A stretch of DNA of 64,000 nt from Chimonanthus salicifolius (lineage: Eukaryota; Streptophyta; Magnoliopsida; Laurales; Calycanthaceae): the NCBI GenBank assembly GCA_013350335.1, contig CM023540.1, positions 53,940,905-54,004,904 on the forward strand. The letters are read 5' to 3'. Each line of letters opens with the position of its first letter. The stretch's first letter is position 1. This document shows, in pieces, positions 36,802 to 47,253 of this stretch. Position numbers and translations under genes: made by a program. Below the pieces are notes generated by a model. That model saw only the letters and a list, made by a program, of their open reading frames with translations. It did no database searches and was not told the origin of the DNA.

Positions 36802-37894
36802 GGGTTCAGCCATACAACATGGCCGAACCTCACCCACTTGAATTTGTCCCTCTTTTGATTTAACCAATCATATACAAGTAGACCACTTTAAAAACACTAA
36901 GTCCACCAAATACACCTTAGTGGGGTTCGGCCATACAACATGGTCGAACCTCACCATCTTGATTTTAGTCCCTTTTACAAGTCCTTTGATCTTTTAATTA
37001 AGTCCAAGACCATTCATCCTTTGATTCACTAATCTCATCACTTATGCAACAATTATTTAACATTAATAATAAACTAAGTCCACCAAACACATTCCTCATG
37101 TGGTTCGGCCATACACCATGGCCGAACCCATCATCTATCATTTTCTCCCATATTTACATCCTTGCCATTGTTTTATCTGTGGCTGTCCATTTCATTCATT
37201 TAAAACATGCTTAGGCTAATAAATAACCCACTAACATGGTTCATGGGTTCGGCCATACTCCATGGCCGAACCCATGATCTTTCATTTTAGCCTATATTTA
37301 CAATATTGCCGTTATCTCCATCTCCTTATTTTTAGGTCGAAAAAGATATGTTCATGACTAAATAATTCATCAACATGAACAAAACCCATAATCCAATCCT
37401 TCCATCTTCTAACATAATTATTCTTCTAATCATGATTGGTCCATGAATGTCCCATAAAAATTGATTCATGGGGTTCGGCCATACTCCATGGCTGAACCCT
37501 ATGATGTCTATATTCCATCTTTAAAATCCATTAAAATATTAACAATGTCCTTCCATGGGGTTCGGCCATACATCATGGCCGAACCCTATGGTTCATCCCT
37601 TTTCCATAAACCTCATCATTCATCCCTTAATCTTTCTTCCATGCTTATAATCCTTTGAAAACCTTTTAACATCATACACATAAACTTAATATTTTTACCC
37701 TTCAAACTCTATTTAAAATAACCAATGTTCTTTCATTGGGTTCAGCCATACAACATGACCGAACACTATGGTTCATCATCTTCTCTTAAAAATACTTTGA
37801 CCCGTAAAAATTCCTTAATTCCTTTCCATTAAAATACCATAATCATCCCCCAATTTTCTTCCATGGGGTTCGGCCATACACCATGGCCGAACCC
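36802..37894. repeat. Palindrome array in solo LTR, 8 units
   Basis: Eight ~29-bp palindromes of the form GGGTTCGGCCAT-ACACC-ATGGCCGAACCC start near 36802, 36920, 37101, 37247, 37470, 37559, 37739 and 37866. Spacing is irregular (about 90-220 bp). Arms differ by at most two bases from the consensus, while spacers share little with one another. Confidence 0.9.
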
Positions 37895-38137
37895 TATGGT
37901 TCCTTACTTTAACCCAAATATATACAAATACCTACTGGTTCCGCGACTCCTCCAGTTTTCCTTCGCTCCGGCTTGTTCTTCCGATCCTTTCCTTGGCCTT
38001 TTCCTCATTCTTTTTGATCCTTTAGCCGAGTGTGAGAGCTTGAGAGAGAGATAGAATTCGGCCTTGTGTGAGAATGATAGAACTTTGAGATGGAACTCTA
38101 TGTCTTTGGTCTTGAGGAGTGATCGACCAAGAGAGGG

Positions 38138-38320
38138 TTTGAATTTGAAATGTGTAACCGTCCACCTCCATTTGTTTGAATTTGAAATGTGTAACTGTCC
38201 ACCTCCATTTGTTTGAATTTGAAATGTGTAATCGTCCACCACCATTTGTTTGAATTTGAAATGTGTAACCGTCCACCCCATTTGTTTGAATTTGAAATGT
38301 GTAACCGTCCACCCCCATTA
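38138..38320. repeat. 37-bp minisatellite, 5 copies
   Basis: Units start at 38138, 38175, 38212, 38249 and 38285 and contain TTTGAATTTGAAATGTGTAA and CGTCCACC. Copies differ by one to three bases. It gives long but meaningless ORFs on the minus strand. Confidence 0.9.
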
Positions 38321-38846
38321 TCTCTCCATGTGGGAGTTTCATCCATGAGATGAAACTCTAAGGCTCCAACGTGTATGCCATTATTTGAATTTTGAAACAA
38401 CCAACCACCTTCATCTTCACACTCCACTCACTTGAGATGAATATCCCCATAACTTCCCATCCAACTCATTTTACTCAACTCATTCATTTAACTCAACTCA
38501 CCTCTTTAATTCAACTCGTTTAATTCACTTGAATCAACTCAATTATTTGATTCCATTTCCAACTCAAATCAGCTCCAACTAAGTTAGGCTTGAACTCACT
38601 TGGTGATCAACCAAGTCAACCACAGCCCATTGGGTCCCAATTGGGCATTTTGACCCAAATAACAACATTGACCCAATTAAATACGCCTTACCCATTTACT
38701 TTAAATTGAAACTTATACCATAACCGTTGGGTCCTAAGTGGGCCATTGACCCAACACCTTTCCCATTTAAGATTCATATCCGTCAATTCACAATTAAAAT
38801 GGCAAATTCCGTAAATTTTGTTAACATGGAATTCTGAAGTGTTACA

Positions 38847-39723
38847 CTTCCCTAATTCTGTTGGCAATCTATATATCCTTGTAGGTGTTGAATACATATT
38901 AAACTGGGTAGAAGTGGCGGCATGCAAAACCAATGATCACAAGGTTGTCACCCATTTTTTGAAAGAAAATATTTTCTGTAGATTTGGTATTCCATGAACA
39001 ATCATCAGTGGTGGAGGTAAACACTTCTGTAATTGCCCATTCGAAAATTGATGAAATCATATGGGGTGATTCACAAAGTAACTACTCCCCCTATCACCCA
39101 CAAACAAGCGGATAAGTGGAAATATCAAACAGAGAAATTAAACATATCCTTAAGAAGACAATAAATCCATCACAGAAGGACTGGTCTTCCAGACTCACTA
39201 ATGCACTATGGGCTTATCGAACAGCGTTCAAGACACCCATAGGAATGTCACCATGTCGTTTAGCGTATGGTAAGGCTTGTCATCTTCTAGTCGAGTTAAA
39301 ACACAAAACCTATTGGGCTATCAAGCGTTTCAATTTTTCTTTTGACTCGGCTAAACAACTCAAGAAACTCCAATTGACTGAGTTGGAAGAAATACGAAAT
39401 GAAGCTTATGATACAGCCAGAAAGTACAAAAAACAGATGAAAATTTTCATGACAAACACATTCTCCATAAAGTGTTCACTGTTGGTCGGAAGGTCTTATT
39501 GTACAATTCTAGTTTACATCTTTTTCCTCGAAAATTGAAGTCAAAATGATTTGGTCCTTTCATTGTCCCAGATGTATTCCCACATGGAGCCATTCAAATC
39601 AAACATCCTAAGAATGGTCTTGCATTCAAAGTCAATGGTCATCGATTAAAACCATTCTTAGAGTTTCACAATCTAGAAGGAGAGGCAGAAGTGTTGTTCA
39701 TTGATCCAATTTACCAAGACTGA
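38847..39723 (+). pseudogene. Athila-type integrase, 3' part after LTR insertion
   Basis: Continues LVGVEYILNWVEVAACKTNDH, FGIP*TIISGGGKHF (second catalytic Asp changed to Gly), a degenerate HPQTSG, then the long open stretch 39116-39538 [50 protein letters not shown]. It ends near KVNGHRLKPFLE, stop at about 39721. Confidence 0.8.
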
Positions 39724-40968
39724 TCCATTTATCCATTTACCCATACACCCACACCCATTCATCCGTATTCACCCATTTATCCATTTAACCCCATTCACCC
39801 AGACCCACCTACCAATATGTCTATGTCTGAGTTAGTCTAAGTCGTCAGTGTCTAGTTTTGAGTTTATTCAGTCTACTTTAGGTCTTTCATTGAGTAAGTC
39901 TAGCAGTCAATCATACATCATTTCATTCCAACGTACATCTCATAACCCGGTTGTTCGTTTTCTAAGATATTTGTTCTTTTACACCTGGCCAGTGTAGATT
40001 ATGGAACATTGAGGACAATGTTTAATTCGAGTTTGGGGATACTAAGGTCATCATATGTCATTCATCCATACAAAAAAAGTTCAAATTTTCAGTATCCATC
40101 ATCCATCTTTGTTTTTGTGACCAGCAGACGTTAAAGAACTGGATAGATGTCATGCACGTAGATGGTTGAGTTTTTGTTTTCGCAATATGTCTGTCTAGAA
40201 CACAAATTCCCCCAAACTTGTGTAGGAAAATCATTTCCTTAGCTATGAGGGTGAGGAAGCTGGAAATCCAAGAGGAGCAACCCAGACCTCTTGTGGTCGA
40301 AGCACTCTGGCCGCAAAAAGGAAAACTAAGATGCTTGATATCTGTCACAAATACGGACATTGGAACTGTAATGGAATAAGATCAGACTATGGAGTTCGTT
40401 GTGAGACAACAGTAAGTAGACTCATAGGAAATAGACACTAGAGGAACACCAGTGGAGACTTAACCCAGTCAGCTTTAGAGCCATTCTTTTCTTCTGAGGG
40501 TTATAAATCAATTCAATTTTCTTTGGTAGTGAAATAAGTCATTGTTGATCTCATTATTCTTCAAATTTGGTCATATTACTGAGAACGCCATCAAATTTGA
40601 GTTAATATGCCTGGAATTTTTCCAAATAAATTTGAAACAACGAAATCATTTGATGAAGCCTAGGATATGATATAGGCCATTTTTGTATCATTTGAGTCTA
40701 AAAGTCCACCTATATTTGGTCATTTATCCTGATACTTTCCCATTTGAGCCTTTAAAGTAGCATATTTTCTTGACCAACCATGTTTACCATACCCAACTCT
40801 AGTTCAGGAGTATGAGCCAATTGAAAATATCCATGACCTATTCTTAGAAAAGGTTAGAGATGACAATTTGGGATGGTACTATAAAAACAAGGGCAAAAAA
40901 AAAAAGAAAAAAAAAAAGGAAATAGCATTTAAAGAATGGAACATCCAGATACCAAAGAAGGATCCCAT

Positions 40969-41002
<34 letters not shown>

Positions 41003-41030
41003 CGAGAGAGAGAGAGAGAAAGAAGAAAAA
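40969..41030. repeat. (AT)n(AG)n microsatellite
   Basis: About 20 bp of AT repeats followed by about 35 bp of AG repeats with one C, in the non-coding 3' part of the Athila-type element. Confidence 0.9.
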
Positions 41031-41851
41031 TAATACTTTGAAAAGTGCTTCAAAGAAAAATAGAGGAAAAATATCCCATTCAACATCTTGAAGACCTCTA
41101 ACCCTTCTATTCAAAGTACTTATTTTTAGAGCCTTCTACCCTTCTTAGATATGACCCGGTCCTAAGCCACGTTTCGTCCTAATAGGAAGTCCTATTGATC
41201 TTGGGTCTAAATAGGACATTTCATATGGAGAGTAAAGGAGGAAAAATAATGGTATTTGACTTAATGTTCTCAGGAAAGTGGCACCTATTCATGAGATCAT
41301 TCATTTTCTTTGATATGAACTATCTTTGTTAATACATATGTGAGATATTTTGATTTTCATACATAAACTATGCTCACATATACCTTTAGAGAAAATGAAC
41401 CCAAACCTCTGAGTGCTAAGTTTTCCAAGATATATCCAGTGAGGTTTGCTGTCAAAGCGCATTTTCCAATGGTGTGAACAAAACTTGGGTCTATTTGGGA
41501 AATGTAGTCTATCTTAATATTGTCTAAGCACACACTAACTCCTGGTATAAGCCATGTAAAATGAAATTTAGAGTTGTATGATGTTTAAACCCCTTGTCTA
41601 TGTGTTCTTATTAAAGATGTTGATATTTGTGGGTATTATCACTGAAAGCCCTCATGAGACTATAACTCGTCCACTAGTGATAAGCTAGTGGTTTAAGGGC
41701 TTGCTGCATATGCTAAATACGATTGAGAGTACCAGCGAAAGTGGTGTAGTTTAGGTTTAGTTTAGGATTTGTGTGCTTTTATTCTTAGAATCTTTTAGTC
41801 TTTTTACGTAGTTTTGTTCGAGAACTATCAAACTCTAAGTTTGGGGGTATT

Positions 41852-42386
41852 TGTTGAGCACTAAGATATTACATTTTTTTACCCTTGATTATTGGGCTAG
41901 TTAGCCTTGATTTTGTATTATATCACATGCATTTAATATCATTTTCTAGTCTTGTAGATAAAAATTGAAAGTTTAGGAAAATAATCTCAAATCAGTGGAT
42001 AATTGCAAGTTTGTTGATTAATTTGGAAGACCTAGAATTGCTATGATTAATTTCACTCCACTTTTAGGGTTTTCATGTAAATTGCTTAGTCTAGATCAAG
42101 TTATGAGAGTCTAGATTAAACCAATATTTTAAATTTTATAGTGGTGAAGTTAATTATTTAATTCTGGAAGAGAAAACATGCAATTCAAAAGGCAAAGGCT
42201 GAAATTCAAGATTAATGGGCAAGAGATCCACTCTAATTGGGCCAACCTAAGCTCTACAGACTATCACTAGACCAAGCCACAGATAGTCCATGTCCATATC
42301 ACAAATGGGCCAGGCCAATGTGCACTTCAAAGTCCAAAGGCCCAAGTCCTCGAGCTCAAGTCCAAAGTCCACTGGAGGTCCATGTG
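41852..42386 (+). mobile_element. Athila-type 3' LTR, 5' part
   Basis: Begins TGTTGAGCACTAAG directly after the tract AAGTTTGGGGGTATT. It is cut at 42386 by a Tekay-like LTR, and no continuation was recognised further right. Confidence 0.65.
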
Positions 42387-43258
42387 TGTAACGCCCCGCT
42401 GATTTTCACTTGCTTTCAGAAAATCAGAGTCTATTTTATTTAAAAAAAGACTGATAGAGAGCGGGACGTCACGACGCGAGCTAAGTCCAACCTTCTAAAA
42501 TCCGACCCTTAACTGGCCAACCCTATGTGTGCATGGATTAAGTACATGAAAACGGTTCACACATAACAATATAAAAACATGCAGATTAAAATCATAACTG
42601 CGGAATTATAATGAACCTAATTCTATTCCATTTTAGATAGCAAAGTACTTCAAGTCTTTAATTATAATTAAACTTAACTTGAAATATCCAACCAACCATT
42701 CAGACCATAGCAAGGTTATCTAAGTTATTACATACCGAATTCTAGCTACTCAAATTACAAGTCCATGCGTATCTTAAGCAAATAAAAACTAAAAGCATCC
42801 AACTCTTATGCTTGGCCCTTTTCGCATTCATCGTTCCCCTTGTTTCCTATATCATCCACTAGGGTAAAAGTAGGGCGTTAGAACAACGCGCCCAGTAGGT
42901 ATTCCATTTAGGGTCTGCACATGGTTAGTACAAATCATAAATTATAACATAAAGTCAAAACCATATAAAACAATGCCATATCATGATGTCAAATGCAATG
43001 AGTCCTACCCATCACAAGTACAAATAACCTTTTGACGGAATTCTCTTCATCAAGGTACCCCCACATAGGTCTTTCGGACGCCTCTACAGAGTGTGGCCCC
43101 TCCGGTATCTTCTTGATGGGAAATGTACATCAAGGTATCCCCACATTGGTCTTTCGGATGCCCTGACGGAGTGTGGCCCCTCAAATATCCTTTTGATGGG
43201 AAATGCACATCAAGGTATCCCCACATTGGTCTTTCGGACGCCTCGACGGAGATACTAT
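42387..43258 (-). mobile_element. Tekay-like LTR fragment
   Basis: Starts TGTAACGCCCCGCTG and follows 35668-36430 closely (the same dyad at about 42872 and TCGGACGCC repeats). It stops inside the third tandem unit at 43258, where another LTR family begins. Some 2.2 kb that should follow, including the palindrome array, is missing. Confidence 0.85.
43048..43258. repeat. 80-bp tandem repeat, 2.6 copies
   Basis: Units start at 43048, 43128 and 43208 and contain CATCAAGGTA, TTTCGGACGCC, GAGTGTGGCCCCTC and TTGATGGGAAATG. Homologous two-unit blocks lie at 36339-36475, 46385-46515 (opposite strand) and 47910-48050. Confidence 0.9.
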
Positions 43259-44085
43259 TTTACCCCATGGGGTGGTGCTGGATTCGTTAGATGCGGTTCA
43301 ACCACCTTAGAGCTTGACTGAATCACCTTTGGGGTGAAGGGATGGAGGGCGAGGTAGACTTGATCACGTTGGACGTTGGTCTTCCGCTTAGAAAGTCATG
43401 GGTCCTAAGTCTTGCTAGGGGTCGGAGTCTATTTATGATTTGATATTGTTGCCACAATCACGTAGTGATTCATTCAAGTGTTGTTCCTACGGATAGAATA
43501 TCTCATGGTAGATGATGTGCCTGGATTAATTATGCCCAACGATGGATTATGCCCATGGAAGGATTATATTCATGGATGGTTATTAACCATGGATAGATGA
43601 TACTCACGGATAGAGTGATACCAGGGATGGATGTGTATAACCGTGGATGATGGTTCCCATGGTGGTTTGGATTGATGCTGGTTATCGGTACCATGGTAGA
43701 CATGTTGGTAGTGTGATGGACCTGTTGGTCCCATAGATGATGTATATTCTAATGATTGGGACATGTCTCGATCTACATCCCCGTTATAAGAAAAAGGTGT
43801 TAGTCGTATTATGACTTGTATCACAGGGAAGTTAGTGTTGAGAGATACTCGGTATCGTAGAAGTTTTGAACAAAAGGTGTTAGTCACATAGTGACTTATG
43901 TGCAAATGAAGATATGCTTAATTTTGGAGATGTACTTAGTGGAAAAGATAAGACTAGTGAAACTCGAATGGGAAGCTATGGGCGACTACCGAGTTAGACT
44001 GATCAGCTGACTCTGTAGTTAGCCGATGGAGTTCCAGGAGAGTACAGCTAGAAACCTAGTTAAAAAGGGAATCAGCGAAAGCCTT
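43259..44085 (+). mobile_element. Gypsy LTR fragment, family of 10469-14080
   Basis: The reverse complement of about 11300-11560 matches 43265-43510: CCCCATGGGG, GAGGTAGA-TTGATCACG, CTAAGTCTTGCTAGGGGTC, ATATTGTTGCCACA and TCTCATGGTAGATGA. It continues after the solo LTR at 44091 as 47177-47253. Confidence 0.75.
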
Positions 44086-44090
44086 GAGTA

Positions 44091-47000
44091 TGTAACACCC
44101 CGGTTTTCCAAGTTATTAACATATATGAAAATTACTCATTTAATTTGTGAATTATTAGATATGGACCTTAGATGGGTAAAGTGTTCGGTCATTGCCCAAT
44201 TAAGACCCAATGGATTGTGGAAATGGTTTCAATAGAATTAAATGGGGCTGAATTAAAATGGTAATGTAATATATCTATCTAGATTAAATGATTATGCACA
44301 TAAGGGGATTACTAAATTGAAAGGTTTCTCGGCCGTGTATATAAGATTTGCACATCCAAGATGATGCGCTGGGATCTCTTTAAGAGGGGTCTTTCCTTGG
44401 TTAAAAAACGACACTAAGGGAATTGCTAAGTAGGGGCGCTCAACACCTTCTAAGATGGAACCATGTGGAAGTTTATAAAAGAAAGACATAGAAGGGGCGC
44501 ATGGCACCTTCTAAATATGGGACCAAGTGGAGGATTTATAAAAGAAAGGAAGCATAACAAGGGCGCAGAACAATTGCTATTTCAGCAAGGGGCGCACGGC
44601 ATTAGGCAATGGCTAAATTAAAGGGTCTTGGTATCTTCTAAATATAGGACCAATTGGAAGTTTATAAAAGAGTGGCAACATAAGGGGCGCATGGCATTAC
44701 ACAAATTAAAGAAGGATTGACGCTGGTTTGCACATTGGCAAGAAGGTGTTCTCGGCTAAAGATCAAGGAGAAGATTGGAAGAGCAAGAACAAGCGAAGGA
44801 AAACCGGAGGAGTCGCGGAACCTGGTAAGTAGTTTGATAATTTTGTTTAAGAAAAGGAACCATAGGGTTCGGCCATGGTGTATGGCTGAACCCCATGGAA
44901 GAAAATTAGGGAACGATTATGGTAATTTGATGGAAAGAATGGACCATAGGGTTCGGCCATGCACATGGAAAGACATGGTTTAATTTATAGGTTTGAGGGA
45001 TGAAAACCATACAATGTAATAAAGATGTTAAAGGGTTTTAATGGATGTTTTTGGTAAAGAACCTTAGACCATGGGTTCGGCCATGGAGTATGGCCGAACC
45101 CCATAAATAATTATGGAATTATGTTCATGTATTTAGATCATGGAAAATGATGGGAAAGGTTAGTTATGAATTAATTTAAATGGATGGAAGGTTTGATCAT
45201 TTTAGATGCAATTAGATCATGAAAACCATGGAAGGAATATCAATGATTTTTTTAAAGAGAAGACCATGAACCATAGGGTTCGGCCATGGTGTATGGCCGA
45301 ACCATAGGGTTCGACCATGATTATTAAATTAGAAAATTTCTAATGATGGACTTTTGGATAAAAAATGAAGGAACCTTGATTTATGGATTCAAGAATGGGA
45401 ATTGACATAATTAAAAGTTAGACATCATACGGTTCGGCCATGGTGTATGACCGAACACCATGAAGTAATTTTTAATGGGTCCCTCATTGGTGAATCATGT
45501 TTGGATTAAGGAATCGGTTATGAATCATTTTAAAGGATTATATGGAGTGTTATACATGTTTAAATAAATGAATGGACCTATATTTTGGAACCTAAACATA
45601 AGTTGTTGGAGGTAATGGCAATATTGTAATGTAGGCTAAAAATCAAAGATCATGGGTTCGGCCATGGTGTATGGCCGAACCCCATGAGGAATGTTTTGGT
45701 TATGGATTTGAACAATGGCAATGATGTAAATAAGTGTGAAAATGATAGACCATGGGTTCGGCCATGGAGTATGGCCGAACCCCATGGGGAATGATATATG
45801 GTTTTAATGAATGAAGGGTTAGAATAATGGAATGGTAGCCATGGATGGCAATATTGTAAATAAGTAAAATTAATAGACCATGGGTTCGGCCCTGGTGTGA
45901 GGCCGAACCCCATGGGGAAGGTGTGATGGATTTAGGGTTTATATGTTTTAAATGAATAAAATGGACAGCCATAGATTAAGCAATGGCATGGATGTAATAA
46001 AGGGTGAAAGTAATGGATCATGGGTTCGGCCATGGTGTATGGCCGAACCCCATGAGGAATGTTTTATGGACTCAGACATTTTTGTAAATCAAATGGGACA
46101 TGATTTTAATTGATTGATATATTATAAGGTAACGAGACCTTACAAGGTATGTACGATCTTGAATGGTTACCGGACGAAAGCGCAAGGACACGTTAGTGGT
46201 CTTTGGTAGGATTCCACCTCTTTGAAACCATGGGTTTATGTACAATGTTTTTATCTTATTTTGATATATGATGAATTTATGTGGTAAATGATATGTTTCA
46301 ATTATGAAGTTTTAATGCTATATTGACAATATGAAATAGCAAGTGATTCATTAGCATCTCATGCATGGCATGGGGTGAAGGATATGTAACCGGAGGGGCC
46401 ACACTCTGTCGGGGAGTCCGAAAAACCTATGTGGGGTACATTGATGTGCTTTTCCATCAAGAAGAAACCGGAGGGGCCACACTCCGTCGGGACGTCCGAA
46501 AGACCCATGTGGGGGTACTTATATGTACTTGTGATGGGTGGGACTCATTGCATTTGACATCATGACATGGCATGGTTTATATGGCTTTTGACATTATGAT
46601 ATTATTATATATGTTTTTTACTAACCATGTGTTAGCCCTAACTGGAATACCTACTGGGCGCGTTGTTTTAACGCCCTACTTCTACCCTAGTGGATGATAC
46701 AGAAAACCAGGGAAACGATGAATGCGAAAAGGGCCTAGCATACGAGCTTGGATGCTTTCAGTTTATATTTTGATTAAGTTACTTATAGACTTGTATTTGA
46801 GTAACTAGACTTCGGGCATGCAATAATTTAAAAGATTAGCTATGGTTGGATGTTTATTTTGGATAATTATGTTATGTTAATAATGATTAAAGACTTAACG
46901 TACTTTCCTATCTGAAATGGAATAGAACTAGGTTTTATTATAATTCCGCAGTATGATTTTAATTCTGCATATTTATATTGTTATGTGTGAACTGTTTTTC

Positions 47001-47176
47001 ATGGACTTAGTCTATGCACACATAGAGTTGGCTAGTTAAGGGTCGGACTTTAGAAGTTCGGACTTAGCTCTCATCGTGACGTCCCGCTCTCTATCACTCT
47101 TTGTTTATAAAAAAATATATATATATAGACTCTGATTTTCGGAAAGCTAAGTTAGTGAAAAAGGCCGGGCGTTACA
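44091..47176 (+). mobile_element. Solo LTR (Tekay-like group), 3086 bp
   Basis: Starts TGTAACACCCCGG and ends CCGGGCGTTACA. Flanks GAGTA (44086-44090) and GAGCA (47177-47181) form a 5-bp duplication with one change. Order inside is palindrome array, ~80-bp tandem block, 21-bp dyad (46658), AT tract and terminus. There is no coding content, so it is solo. Confidence 0.9.
44865..46050. repeat. Palindrome array in solo LTR, about 9 units
   Basis: Palindromes GGGTTCGGCCAT-GGTGT-ATGGCCGAACCC start near 44865, 45074, 45278, 45431, 45656, 45754, 45884 and 46022, plus a half unit near 44949. The loop is usually GGTGT or GGAGT. Arms are mostly perfect. Confidence 0.9.
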
Positions 47177-47253
47177 GAGCATAGGCTCGCATTGACAGGC
47201 TACCTCATTAACAAATTTTTCAATGAGGGGCAAGGTCATCACTAACCTCACAC
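47177..47253 (+). mobile_element. Continuation of the 43259-44085 LTR family
   Basis: 77 bp between two LTR insertions: GAGCATAGGCTCGC...AACCTCACAC. By position it continues the LTR interrupted at 44086. Similarity to the other copy was not confirmed by eye. Confidence 0.4.

Larger units (their letters stand above)
35668..38846 (-). mobile_element. Solo LTR (Tekay-like group) in Athila integrase
   Basis: Plus-strand ends are TGTAACGCCCTGCCC and ...GTGTTACA, i.e. a minus-strand LTR starting TGTAACAC. Flanks CTTCT (35663-35667) and CTTCC (38847-38851) are a 5-bp duplication with one change. Removal restores FMGPF-PNSVGNLY. Inside are the 21-bp dyad at 36158, an ~80-bp tandem block at 36339-36475, the palindrome array at 36802-37894 and a 37-bp minisatellite. 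No internal genes. Confidence 0.9.
34177..41851 (+). mobile_element. Athila-type element 2, internally deleted, with nested solo LTR
   Basis: No LTR separates it from element 1. gag fragment 34180-34625 jumps directly into the end of RT (VIKGFSDISRPLCRLLTKDV-like, 34640). RNase H and integrase follow to 39723, interrupted by a solo LTR at 35668-38846. A 2.1-kb 3' region (39724-41851) has no long ORF, hence no preserved env-like gene, and ends in the polypurine tract AAGTTTGGGGGTA beside the 3' LTR. Confidence 0.75.

Noticed and set aside
36802..37894. Regularly recurring short palindromic repeats that could suggest a CRISPR array
   Set aside because: Spacing is irregular (90-220 bp), the sequence is clearly a plant retrotransposon LTR, and no cas-like gene is present.
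38022..38427. Overlapping minus-strand ORFs of 106-125 residues with repeated HISNSNKW/FQIQTNG peptides
   Set aside because: They are translations of the 37-bp minisatellite in three frames; the unit length is not a multiple of three and there is no protein homology.
39724..41851. Possible env-like gene downstream of Athila-type pol
   Set aside because: No ORF above about 100 codons, and the region is full of stops and a microsatellite; any env-like gene has decayed beyond recognition.
45650..45972. Minus-strand ORFs with MGFGHTPWPNP repeats (also at 48667, 51383, 52822 and 61106)
   Set aside because: These peptides are read-throughs of the palindromes and LTR sequence; they have no coding support and occur in solo LTRs.
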